64,000 bases of DNA from positions 1-64,000 of IMG/VR virus record IMGVR_UViG_3300020538_000004. One strand, 5' to 3'. This DNA comes from a virus. Positions 1-7,434 of this stretch are shown piece after piece; positions within the stretch are counted from its first letter, which is position 1; every line of letters starts with the position of its first letter. The position numbers and the translations under genes were made by a program. The notes under the pieces are model-generated. The model did not search any database and was not told the DNA's origin. It saw only the letters and a program-made list of their open reading frames with translations.

Positions 1-1
1 A

Positions 2-106
2 TCAGCAGTATCCGCAATTGATCTGAGCTTCGACTCTGAAAACACAGTCGAAGAGTTCTCTGTGGAATTGCAGTTGCTGTATTGGGAATCAGCCCAATCG
101 GAGTAA
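2..106 (+). CDS. 19: Tail tube protein gp19, C-terminal fragment
   Basis: The open frame from the window edge to the TAA at 104-106 encodes about 34 residues that read as the last beta-strands of a T4 gp19-type tail tube subunit (VSAIDLSFDSENTVEEFSV, then a YWE-type strand). The gene order, directly upstream of the portal gene, is the T4 order 19-20. The same terminal pattern recurs in the complete protein at 6491-6958, which supports the reading. The N-terminal part lies outside the window. Confidence 0.75.
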   Translation, partial: SAVSAIDLSFDSENTVEEFSVELQLLYWESAQSE

Positions 107-137
107 TTTGTACCCTTTGGACGTTTGAATAAATATG

Positions 138-177
138 AGTATGGGGGAGGAATGGTTTCTTCCCCATACTTCATTTT
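138..177 (+). terminator. Hairpin terminator after gp19
   Basis: AGTATGGGG (138-146) pairs perfectly with CCCCATACT (162-170), followed by a T-rich stretch. It separates the tail tube gene from the portal gene. An AATAAATA sequence just upstream (128-135) is one mismatch from the late-promoter motif. Confidence 0.7.
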
Positions 178-190
178 ATAAATTATAATT

Positions 191-1750
191 ATGCCGACCC
201 TATTTGGATGGAAATTTGAAAAACTCAGTGACGCTGAACTGCGTGACAAACTTGACGCGCAGGCGGTTTCTTTCGTTCCTGCAACAACGGACGATGGCTC
301 AACCGCCATTAGTACGGCTGGATATTATGGACAATATTTAGACCTGGATGGAGACTCGGCAAAGACGGATCAGGATCTGATTCGGAAATATCGTGTTGCC
401 TCTGAGCAGTCAGAATGCGATCAGGCGATCGACGATATTGTTAACGAGGCAATTGTGAACGATCATGATGATCTTCCCGCCTCACTCAATTTAGAAAAAT
501 TAGAGCAGCCCGCATCGATCAAGAAACTCGTGAGAGCTGAGTTTGATCATATCTGTCAGTTATTGGATTTTAGCAATAACGCTCAGGACATTTTCCGTAA
601 ATGGTATATTGATGGGCGTATATTCTACCATATCATCGTGGACGAAACGGCTCCGCAGAATGGTATTCAGGAATTGCGTTACATTGATTCGATGAAGATT
701 CGCAAAGTCCGAGAGATCAAGGATGAAGTTGATCCTTTGACCGGTGCAAAGATCATTAAAAATGTTGATGAATACTATCTTTATCAGGATAGTGGACTTC
801 AGCGGTCAGACATTGGTCTCAAGATTAGTAAGGATGCAGTCTGCTATGTTCCTTCCGGAATACTTGATGCATCACGCAAACGTGTTCTCTCTGCTCTTCA
901 TAAGGCAATCAAGCCAGTGAATCAGTTGCGCATGATGGAAGACTCATTGGTCATCTATCGTCTTGCACGTGCCCCGGAACGCCGTATTTTCTATATCGAC
1001 GTGGGCAATCTTCCGAAGGGTAAGGCGGAAGAATATATGCGTACGATCATGAATCAGTACCGCAATAAGCTGGTATATGATGCTCAGACGGGTGAGATTC
1101 GCGATGACCGCAAGCATATGAGCATGCTCGAAGACTTTTGGCTCCCGCGCCGTGAGGGTGGTCGTGGCACAGAAATTACAACGCTTCCGAGCGGAGACAA
1201 TCTTGGCCAGATCGATGACATCGTCTATTTTCAGAAGAAGCTATATCGTAGCCTTAATGTTCCGATCGGTCGGTTACAAGACGCGGATGGCGGTATGTTT
1301 ACAAATAAAACAACTGAGGTTGCTCGGGATGAGATTAAATTTCAGAAGTTTGTGGATAGATTGCGTAAGAAATTCTCGATTATGTTCTTTGAGCTTCTGC
1401 GTACTCAGCTAATTCTAAAGGGTATCATTACACTTGAAGATTGGCCACAATTTCGTGAGGATATCACTGTTGATTTTAGACAGGACAATCACTTTACAGA
1501 GTTAAAGGAATCCGAAATCTTAACGGATCGACTCGCTTTGCTTCAACTGGTGCAGCCCTACATTGGGAAATACTATTCGGATGGATGGGTCAGAAAAAAC
1601 ATTCTTCGTCAAACTGATGAGGATATTGAGATAATGGATGAAGAAATGAATGAGGACGGTTCGGCTCAGGCTGCTGAAGATCAAAGACAGGCTGAACTTG
1701 AGGCAATTGCGAACCCACAGCCCACAATGGCGCCTGTTGCAGAAGCATAA
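191..1750 (+). CDS. 20: Portal vertex protein gp20
   Basis: The 519-residue product matches the length and character of the T4 portal protein (524 residues), the dodecameric ring at the unique head vertex through which DNA is packaged and to which the neck attaches. Portal-typical segments include the N-terminal LIRKYRVASEQSECDQAIDDI region, FRKWYIDGRIFYHIIVD, and a GRLQDADGGMF segment in the C-terminal half. It lies between gp19 and the gp67-like and gp21 genes as in T4. The ATG at 191 follows an AT-rich leader with no Shine-Dalgarno. The C-terminus is acidic and Ala/Gln/Pro-rich and probably disordered. Confidence 0.95.
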   Translation: MPTLFGWKFEKLSDAELRDKLDAQAVSFVPATTDDGSTAISTAGYYGQYLDLDGDSAKTDQDLIRKYRVASEQSECDQAIDDIVNEAIVNDHDDLPASLNLEKLEQPASIKKLVRAEFDHICQLLDFSNNAQDIFRKWYIDGRIFYHIIVDETAPQNGIQELRYIDSMKIRKVREIKDEVDPLTGAKIIKNVDEYYLYQDSGLQRSDIGLKISKDAVCYVPSGILDASRKRVLSALHKAIKPVNQLRMMEDSLVIYRLARAPERRIFYIDVGNLPKGKAEEYMRTIMNQYRNKLVYDAQTGEIRDDRKHMSMLEDFWLPRREGGRGTEITTLPSGDNLGQIDDIVYFQKKLYRSLNVPIGRLQDADGGMFTNKTTEVARDEIKFQKFVDRLRKKFSIMFFELLRTQLILKGIITLEDWPQFREDITVDFRQDNHFTELKESEILTDRLALLQLVQPYIGKYYSDGWVRKNILRQTDEDIEIMDEEMNEDGSAQAAEDQRQAELEAIANPQPTMAPVAEA

Positions 1751-1753
1751 TCT

Positions 1754-1761
1754 TATAAATA
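1754..1761 (+). promoter_or_regulatory. T4-type late promoter TATAAATA
   Basis: An exact TATAAATA lies between the portal gene and the next start codon at 1778. This is the -10 motif read by T4 gp55-RNA polymerase, and gp55 is encoded in this window. Confidence 0.75.
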
Positions 1762-1777
1762 GAAGTAATATTGTAAC

Positions 1778-1960
1778 ATGGATACAAATCTCACATCAAT
1801 GATCATGGCTCTTGCCACTGGCAAAGCTTCAGAGGCGAATCACTCATTTACTCGGGCAATGACTGAGAAGATGAATGCGGCATTGGATGAACGGAAAATT
1901 TCAATGGCAGGAGAGGTTTATAGTGCGGTTGAACGCCCAAGCGCTCCTGAAGTTAAATGA
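1778..1960 (+). CDS. 67: Prohead core protein, gp67-like
   Basis: A 60-residue protein sits exactly where T4 has gene 67, between 20 and the protease gene. The segment MNAALDERKISMAGEVY resembles the helix preceding the gp21 cleavage region in T4 gp67. T4 gp67 is an essential component of the scaffolding core and is degraded by gp21. The acidic tail of T4 gp67 is missing here, so the protein is shorter. It overlaps the next start by ATGA (1957-1960). The assignment rests mostly on position and length. Confidence 0.6.
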   Translation: MDTNLTSMIMALATGKASEANHSFTRAMTEKMNAALDERKISMAGEVYSAVERPSAPEVK

Positions 1961-2220
1961 ACTTTTTCGAAACAGTTCGTAAATTAAACGAAGGCGAGCA
2001 TGATCTTGAGGATGACGCCATGGCCTCGAAGCATACCAAAGATGCACACGCATTTTCAGGAATGGGCGATCATGGTAATGCAGCACTGCATCATGGCGCA
2101 GCAAGTGTTGCTCATTCAGATGCTGCAAAGATGACGTACGATAAAAGCGTTCAGCAATATCATGGTTTGATGGCGGCTCATCATAAAACTATGAAAAGTT
2201 ATCACGAAGCACTCGCATAA
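1957..2220 (+). CDS. Histidine-rich head-region protein, paralogue A
   Basis: This 87-residue protein is the first of three tandem, similar, His/Ala-rich proteins in the position of T4 gene 68 (prohead core). Residues from about 22 on look helical, with the pattern DH-x3-A-x2-H-x2-A-S-x2-H and a C-terminal Y-H-x3-A-x-H-H element shared with paralogues B and C. The N-terminus MNFFETVRKLNEGE resembles a T4 capsid-targeting leader ending in an L-x-E protease site. It may be a core or internal head protein that binds DNA or metal. No function is recognised; the role is inferred from location and leader. Confidence 0.7.
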   Translation: MNFFETVRKLNEGEHDLEDDAMASKHTKDAHAFSGMGDHGNAALHHGAASVAHSDAAKMTYDKSVQQYHGLMAAHHKTMKSYHEALA

Positions 2221-2230
2221 GAACTTTAAT

Positions 2231-2575
2231 ATGCAAAATTTAATTAATAGTGTTCTTTCGGTTATTGCAGAGGCGAAGGATGACTACGTGGATGGTTACA
2301 ATAGCCCCGAGGGTCACGCGGAGCGTGCAAAGCGTGATGCAATAGGTGCAAAGGCAGATCAGCATAGCAAAGACGCCCACGAGTTCTCTTCGATGGATGA
2401 TCATGCACAAGCGGAACTGTTTCATAAAGCCGCAAGTACTGCACATCATGCAGCTGCAAAGGCTTCATATACTCGTGCTAAGCTGCACTATCATGAGCAT
2501 ATGTCAAAACATCATGCCGCGATGGCGGCCCATCATCTCAGTCACGGGATTGCGGCAGCTCGACGCTCTCCGTAA
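2231..2575 (+). CDS. Histidine-rich head-region protein, paralogue B
   Basis: This 114-residue protein is the second of the tandem trio. It has a leader-like start (MQNLINSVLSVIAEAKD) containing an I-A-E/A site suited to gp21 cleavage. The body carries the shared pattern: S-K-D-A-H-E-F, D-D-H, H-K-A-A-S-T-A-H-H and Y-H-E-H-M-S-K-H-H. It is translated in line with paralogue A after a 10-nt gap. The most likely relation is tandem gene duplication. Function is unknown. Confidence 0.7.
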   Translation: MQNLINSVLSVIAEAKDDYVDGYNSPEGHAERAKRDAIGAKADQHSKDAHEFSSMDDHAQAELFHKAASTAHHAAAKASYTRAKLHYHEHMSKHHAAMAAHHLSHGIAAARRSP

Positions 2576-2592
2576 AAGAGTAATAATTTTAA

Positions 2593-2862
2593 ATGAACTT
2601 TTTCGACACTGCCCGTCAATTGCAAGAGGATCCAGATCATAGTGCTCGGGCCCATGCACATGGTCAGCTTGCATATGTTGATACCGAAAAAGGCGATCAC
2701 ACTCAGGCAGAAAAATCTCATCGCGTAGCAAGTATTATGCATGGCGTTGCGGCGAATCACCTCGGTTTAGGGGGAGACGAAGCAAAACGCAGCTATCATA
2801 CAATCATGGCAAAGCATCATGAGGAGCTGCAGCAGCATCACAGAACATCTCGTACAAAATGA
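2593..2862 (+). CDS. Histidine-rich head-region protein, paralogue C
   Basis: This 89-residue protein is the third of the trio. It begins MNFFDTARQLQEDPD, almost the same leader as paralogue A. The body keeps the GDH-x2-A-x3-H and Y-H-x2-M-A-K-H-H signatures but has a short insertion rich in Gly (around residues 55-62). Its stop codon overlaps the start of the gp21 gene (2859-2862), so the three genes and the protease are probably cotranslated. Function is unknown; a prohead core or packaged protein is inferred. Confidence 0.7.
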   Translation: MNFFDTARQLQEDPDHSARAHAHGQLAYVDTEKGDHTQAEKSHRVASIMHGVAANHLGLGGDEAKRSYHTIMAKHHEELQQHHRTSRTK

Positions 2863-3503
2863 AACTCATCACAGAACATCTCGATAGCGACATCGGTTAT
2901 ATTACCGAAGGCATCGGCGCAGAAAAGAAAACCTTCGTTGAAGGCGTTTTCATGCAGGCTGAAAAAGCCAACCGCAATGGTCGCATCTATCGCTACAATG
3001 TTCTTGCACCAGCAGTTTCTAAATACGTTACAGAACAAGTTGAAACTGGTCGTGCCGTTGGTGAACTAAATCATCCAGATGGTCCCACGGTCAATCTCGA
3101 TAAGGTCTCGCATCGCATTACCACTCTTAAGTGGGATGGTCATAATGTAATGGGTAAGGCTCTTGTTCTCAACACTCCGATGGGCAACATCGTAAAAGGT
3201 CTCGTTGAAGGCGGAGTTCGTCTCGGCGTTTCAAGCCGCGGTATGGGTTCACTGGAACGCAGCGGTAATGTAATGACAGTGAAGCCTGACTTTGTTCTTT
3301 CTACGATTGATATTGTTCAGGATCCTTCTGCTCCAGAAGCATTCGTGAATGGTATCATGGAAGGCGTTGAATACTTTGTTCGTGGTAATGAAATTATCGC
3401 TGAACGTATTCAGGCTGAAATTCATCGTACACCTTCCAAGCAGCTTATTGAAGCTCAGGTTCGTGTATTTAAAAACTTTCTGAACGAAATTGCCTCACGG
3501 TAA
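2859..3503 (+). CDS. 21: Prohead maturation protease gp21
   Basis: This 214-residue protein matches the T4 prohead protease (about 212), the serine protease inside the prohead that cleaves capsid and core proteins after L/I/A-x-E sites. Visible family features are the N-terminal K-x-F-V-E-G-x-F block, the histidine in GELNHPDGP (His72), the S-S-R-G-M-G motif (Ser125/126, one presumably the nucleophile) and the D-I-V-Q-D-P-S-A-P block. The N-terminal LITE could be a self-cleavage site. The ATGA overlap with paralogue C fixes the start. Its targets here probably include gp23, gp22 and the leader-bearing head proteins. Confidence 0.93.
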   Translation: MKLITEHLDSDIGYITEGIGAEKKTFVEGVFMQAEKANRNGRIYRYNVLAPAVSKYVTEQVETGRAVGELNHPDGPTVNLDKVSHRITTLKWDGHNVMGKALVLNTPMGNIVKGLVEGGVRLGVSSRGMGSLERSGNVMTVKPDFVLSTIDIVQDPSAPEAFVNGIMEGVEYFVRGNEIIAERIQAEIHRTPSKQLIEAQVRVFKNFLNEIASR

Positions 3504-3512
3504 TATTGTTCA

Positions 3513-3653
3513 ATGTATAAAACTTTCTTTATGGGTAAAACTGAAGATGCATATAATGGTAACGTGAAATCATCTAAGGTGAATTGTGAATTAACTGAGA
3601 CTGATATCAAGCATTCAATGCTGGGTGTCCTCTCTAAACTCCAACCACTATAA
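3513..3653 (+). CDS. Small protein of 46 residues between gp21 and gp22
   Basis: An ATG at 3513 opens 46 codons ending at TAA 3651-3653 (MYKTFFMGKTEDAYNG and so on). It fills the otherwise empty gap between the protease and scaffold genes on the coding strand. The family is not recognised. A noncoding leader for gp22 is the alternative. Confidence 0.45.
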   Translation: MYKTFFMGKTEDAYNGNVKSSKVNCELTETDIKHSMLGVLSKLQPL

Positions 3654-3678
3654 TATTATAGTAGGCTATCTAAAATAT

Positions 3679-5025
3679 ATGTCATTAAAATCAAAAGGTC
3701 AAGTTGATCTCATTGAAGACATCACTGTTGAAGAACTACTTGCTGATGGACTCGTTGAAGACGTTGAAGTTTCTGGCGAGGAACAAGGCAAGAAGAAGCT
3801 TGATGACAAAGAAGGTACCGCGGATGCTCCAGTAGCAAATGCAGTACCGGTGGATGCTCCTGAAGCGGATCCTGTAAAACCAGAATTCGATGCAGTTGCA
3901 GCCGCTGTAAGTGCAGCACCTGTGGCGATGGCGCCACACACTCAGGGAGTTCCTGAGGCGCCGGCACTTGCACCAGATGTTCAAAAGGCAGCTGATTCAG
4001 TGAACGCAGCAATTGCTGCGGCTCCTAAAGCAGAAGTGCCCCAGACCAAAGCTGGACTCATTAATGCGATGTATCAGCATCTCTCAACAATGAAGACCGA
4101 GGATCTAGCGAGCGCCTACAGCACAATGACAACTCCAAAAGAGATGTCAAAGGCTGAAGACCCCGCAAAACCCGAGGACGATTCAGCAGAAAAGATGGCA
4201 GCAGAACCAGCGGCGGATGCACCGAAAGATGCAGAAATGCCAATGGCCGACGATGAAAAGGGTGAAGACGAAAAGAAAGAGAAAGAAGACGACGATGAAG
4301 AGGAAGTCAAGGAAAACCTTGATGTTCTTCTCCAGGCTGAAAAGTCACTGTCCGAAGCTTTCCGTTCTAAGGCATCTTCACTTTTCGAGTCTGCAGTAAA
4401 GACGAAACTTGCGGAAGAAGTCTCTCGCATCGAGGAAAATTACCAAACTCAATTGGAAGAAGAAACCACAAAAATGGCTTCAGCTCTCTCCGAGAAGGTT
4501 GATAGCTATCTTAGCTATGTGGTAAAGACCTGGATGGAAGAGAACAAAGTCGCAATCGAATCTGGTCTGCGTACCGAGATCGCGGAGAATTTCATTGGTG
4601 CGTTGAAAAACGTATTCAAGGAAAGCTACATCGAAGTTCCAGAAGGTAAGGAAAATCTTGTTGATACTCTCACCAAGAACGTTGCTTCCCTCGAAGAACA
4701 GCTGATGAAGGCCACGGAATCCAATATGAAACTCAATGAGTCTGTAGGCGCGTTAAAGCGCGAACAGATCCTTGCTGAGGCTTCAGTAGGTCTTGCTTCA
4801 ACAGAAGCAGTCAAGTTCAATTCTCTTACATCAGAAATTGATTTTGAAGATGCAGAGTCTTTCACTAAGAAAGTTCAAGGCATCAAAGAATCGTTCTTTC
4901 GTAAGGTTGTTAAAGCAAAAGTACAAACAGAAGAAGCAGTCACTCTTAGTGAATCCAGTTTAGATGAAAATCTAAACCCATTAATGGCAGCATATTCTTC
5001 AGCAATTACCCGAACACTTAAATAA
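3679..5025 (+). CDS. 22: Prohead core scaffold protein gp22
   Basis: The major scaffold of the prohead core, degraded by gp21 during maturation. I place the start at ATG 3679 (MSLKSKGQVDLIED), giving 448 residues; the frame is open further upstream from a GTG at 3625, but that would overlap the 46-codon gene. Residues 1-220 are low-complexity Ala/Pro/Glu/Lys-rich. The C-terminal half is long helical and coiled-coil in character and contains the gp22-like block SYLSYVVKTWMEENKVAIE. T4 gp22 is 269 residues, so the extra length is the disordered N-terminal part. Confidence 0.88.
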   Translation: MSLKSKGQVDLIEDITVEELLADGLVEDVEVSGEEQGKKKLDDKEGTADAPVANAVPVDAPEADPVKPEFDAVAAAVSAAPVAMAPHTQGVPEAPALAPDVQKAADSVNAAIAAAPKAEVPQTKAGLINAMYQHLSTMKTEDLASAYSTMTTPKEMSKAEDPAKPEDDSAEKMAAEPAADAPKDAEMPMADDEKGEDEKKEKEDDDEEEVKENLDVLLQAEKSLSEAFRSKASSLFESAVKTKLAEEVSRIEENYQTQLEEETTKMASALSEKVDSYLSYVVKTWMEENKVAIESGLRTEIAENFIGALKNVFKESYIEVPEGKENLVDTLTKNVASLEEQLMKATESNMKLNESVGALKREQILAEASVGLASTEAVKFNSLTSEIDFEDAESFTKKVQGIKESFFRKVVKAKVQTEEAVTLSESSLDENLNPLMAAYSSAITRTLK

Positions 5026-5055
5026 TCTACAGTAGTAGATTTAAACTAAACTAAC

Positions 5056-6414
5056 ATGTATAATTCAGAATTACTTCAAGAGAAGTGGAATCCTATCATC
5101 AACCATAAGGATCTTCCTTCAATCAAAGACAACTATCGCCGCGCTGTTACAGCCGTGGTGCTGGAAAATCAAGAAAAAGCCCTCCGCGAAGAACGCTCGG
5201 CTAATTCTTTTCAATCATTGCACGAGGCAACTCCTGTCAATTCAGTGACCGCCGCCGGCGTCGCAAATTGGGATCCAATCCTGATCAGCCTCGTTCGCCG
5301 TTCAATGCCAAACCTGATCGCCTATGATATTGCTGGCGTTCAACCAATGTCTGGCCCAACTGGCCTGATCTTCGCAATGAAGAGCAAGTACGCAACACAG
5401 GATGGCACAGAAGCTCTCTTCAATGAAGCTGATGCTGGCTTCTCTGGTCTCAATTCAAGTGGTTCTGCCGTGGTCAACGGTGGTCCTTCATCTGGTTTGG
5501 GCGGTACAGCCTCCTCGATCGCTGCAACAGATGCTAACACTGATAAAGTCAGTGATGCATTCATTACTGGCGATGCAGGTGCTCATGGTATGACCACAGC
5601 GCAGTCAGAAGCACTCGGCGGTTCAGGTGCGGCTTTCGGCGAAATGGCCTTCTCAATCGAGAAAGCAACGGTCACTGCCCGTACACGCGCCCTCAAGGCC
5701 GAGTACACAATGGAACTCGCTCAGGACTTGAAGGCCGTTCACGGTCTCGATGCTGAGTCAGAGCTCGCTAACATCCTCTCGGCTGAAATCCTTGCGGAAA
5801 TCAATCGCGAAGTCATTCGCACGATCAACATCAAGGCGATCCTTGGTGCACAGTCTGCAAATTGCACCGTCCCAGGTGTAGTTAACTTGACGACCGATGT
5901 TGATGGTCGTTGGTCTGTTGAAAAGTTCAAGGGTATGATCCTTCAAATCGAACGCGAAGCCAATGCAATTGCAAAAGCTACACGTCGTGGTAAGGGTAAT
6001 TTCATCCTTTGCTCAAGCGACGTTGCTTCAGCTCTTGTTGCTGCTGGCGTTCTTGACTATACCCCAGCTCTTTCGACTAACCTCGAAGTTGACGACACTG
6101 GTAGCACCTTTGCTGGTGTTCTCAATGGTCGTACCAAGGTTTATATCGATCCATATGCAACGGATGATTATGTCACTGTTGGATACCGTGGTACAAATCC
6201 GTATGATGCGGGTATGTTCTATGCTCCATACGTCCCACTCACAATGGTACGCGCAGTAAATCCGGCTGATTTCCAACCACGTATCGGGTTCAAGACTCGT
6301 TACGGCATGGTTGCAAATCCATTCGCTGAGTCTGCCCCAGTGAACGGCGTTGGCACAAATCGCTCGAATAAATACTTCCGTATCTTCGGCGTAAAGGGTC
6401 TGCTCGACACGTAA
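5056..6414 (+). CDS. 23: Major capsid protein gp23
   Basis: The 452-residue product is the HK97-fold major capsid protein (T4 gp23 is 521). Diagnostic segments are VANWDPILISLVRRSMPNLI, the PMSGPTGLIFAMKSKY block, the NREVIRTINIKAILG helix and the C-terminal GFKTRYGMVANPFA. A likely gp21 site is S-L-H-E/A at residues 57-58, matching the position of the T4 propeptide cut. It follows gp22 directly, with no Shine-Dalgarno before the ATG, and is followed by a strong terminator. Confidence 0.97.
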   Translation: MYNSELLQEKWNPIINHKDLPSIKDNYRRAVTAVVLENQEKALREERSANSFQSLHEATPVNSVTAAGVANWDPILISLVRRSMPNLIAYDIAGVQPMSGPTGLIFAMKSKYATQDGTEALFNEADAGFSGLNSSGSAVVNGGPSSGLGGTASSIAATDANTDKVSDAFITGDAGAHGMTTAQSEALGGSGAAFGEMAFSIEKATVTARTRALKAEYTMELAQDLKAVHGLDAESELANILSAEILAEINREVIRTINIKAILGAQSANCTVPGVVNLTTDVDGRWSVEKFKGMILQIEREANAIAKATRRGKGNFILCSSDVASALVAAGVLDYTPALSTNLEVDDTGSTFAGVLNGRTKVYIDPYATDDYVTVGYRGTNPYDAGMFYAPYVPLTMVRAVNPADFQPRIGFKTRYGMVANPFAESAPVNGVGTNRSNKYFRIFGVKGLLDT

Positions 6415-6443
6415 TTACGTTTAAGTATTTTAAATACTTTGAG

Positions 6444-6472
6444 AAGGGGCTCCGAAAGGAGCCCCTTTTTTT
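6444..6472 (+). terminator. Strong rho-independent terminator after gp23
   Basis: AAGGGGCTCC (6444-6453) and GGAGCCCCTT (6458-6467) form a 10-bp stem with a GAAA tetraloop, followed by a run of T. It ends the head-gene transcription unit. Confidence 0.93.
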
Positions 6473-6475
6473 GCC

Positions 6476-6483
6476 TATAAATA
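6476..6483 (+). promoter_or_regulatory. Late promoter TATAAATA
   Basis: An exact TATAAATA lies immediately after the gp23 terminator and 8 bp before the ATG at 6491. This implies an almost leaderless late mRNA for the tube-like protein. Confidence 0.75.
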
Positions 6484-6490
6484 TAGATGT

Positions 6491-6958
6491 ATGAATAACC
6501 TTACCACAAATAAAAACTACCTGAGTCCCACCGGGTTTAAGGTGGTTATCAATTCTCAGGAATTTTCAAATCTCGAGTATTTCTGTACTCATGCCACAGT
6601 TCCTGGAATTTCGCTGACGCCCGTGAATATGCCATGGCGTGGCAATCAAAATAGAATCTCGGGTGACCGCATTGAATATCCTGCATTCACTATGAAGTTC
6701 ATGGTCTCGGAGAATATGGAGAATTACATTGAGATTTTTAACTGGATGAAACTGAATTCCGTTGAATCAACATTTAAGAAATGCGATGTGATCCTTCACA
6801 TTATGTCGAGTCATAATAACATTACAAAAAAGATTCGTTATGTTGATGCATTTCCAGTTTCTCTGGGTGAACTTGAACTGCATACTCAAAACACGGATGT
6901 GGAATATGTGACGTTGGATGCTCAGTTGGAATATACCTACTTCGAATTTCTGACCTAA
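6491..6958 (+). CDS. Tail-tube-like structural protein (gp19 family fold)
   Basis: This 155-residue protein is close in length to T4 gp19 (163). It starts with YLSPTGFKVVINSQEF and carries T-V-P-G-I-S-L, a G-D-R-I-E-Y element and a C-terminal strand set (SLGELELHTQNTDVEYVTL). That last segment lines up with the gp19 fragment at the window start. It may be a second tube subunit or a tube-like baseplate or neck protein. It has its own late promoter. The fold assignment is by pattern; the exact role is open. Confidence 0.7.
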   Translation: MNNLTTNKNYLSPTGFKVVINSQEFSNLEYFCTHATVPGISLTPVNMPWRGNQNRISGDRIEYPAFTMKFMVSENMENYIEIFNWMKLNSVESTFKKCDVILHIMSSHNNITKKIRYVDAFPVSLGELELHTQNTDVEYVTLDAQLEYTYFEFLT

Positions 6959-6966
6959 AAATTTAA

Positions 6967-6974
6967 GATAAATA
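6967..6974 (+). promoter_or_regulatory. Possible late promoter GATAAATA
   Basis: One mismatch from TATAAATA, 13 bp before the uvsY start at 6988. The T4 uvsY gene is likewise served by more than one promoter class. Low information on its own. Confidence 0.4.
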
Positions 6975-6987
6975 CTTCTATTATATT

Positions 6988-7434
6988 ATGATTACACTTG
7001 ATGGTTTGATTGAAATGTGGAAAAAGGATTCTGAGATTGATGAGATGAATCTCGATGAATCTTCTCAGAAAATTGCAAAGATCCATGGTAAATACCTGGA
7101 ACTTATCTCGATTACGAAACTTCAGCTAAAGAAGAAAGAGCTTGAACAAAAGATCCTTTTAAAGGACAAATGGCTCTACTTCAACGGTAAGATGGATCAG
7201 GCTGAGATTGCCACTCGTGGTTGGCCATTTGATCCATTCAACGGTCTTAAGATCATGAAGACGGACCTTGAGTATTATTTTAATGCTGATCCTGAGCTTC
7301 AGAAGTCAGAAGAAAAGATTATCTATCTCAAAACTCTGGTAGAAACGCTTGAGGAGATTATGGGTACTCTGCGCTGGCGCCATACTCATATTAAGAACAT
7401 GATTGACTGGCGCAAGTTTACATCCGGAGCATGA
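6988..7434 (+). CDS. uvsY: UvsY recombination mediator
   Basis: This 148-residue helical, charged protein is followed by uvsW as in T4. T4 UvsY (137 residues) loads the UvsX recombinase onto gp32-coated single-stranded DNA. Conserved features visible are the KLQLKKKELEQK helix, LYFNGK, the LEYYFNADPEL segment (D-x-E-L-x-K in the family) and the terminal RHTHIKNMIDWRKFTSG. The last codons overlap the uvsW start by ATGA. It would work with UvsX encoded at 29988. Confidence 0.9.
   Translation: MITLDGLIEMWKKDSEIDEMNLDESSQKIAKIHGKYLELISITKLQLKKKELEQKILLKDKWLYFNGKMDQAEIATRGWPFDPFNGLKIMKTDLEYYFNADPELQKSEEKIIYLKTLVETLEEIMGTLRWRHTHIKNMIDWRKFTSGA

Noticed and set aside
4116-4430. Minus-strand Ser-rich 104-residue frame
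   Set aside because: It is the complement of the Glu/Lys-rich scaffold gene; the low complexity is mirrored.
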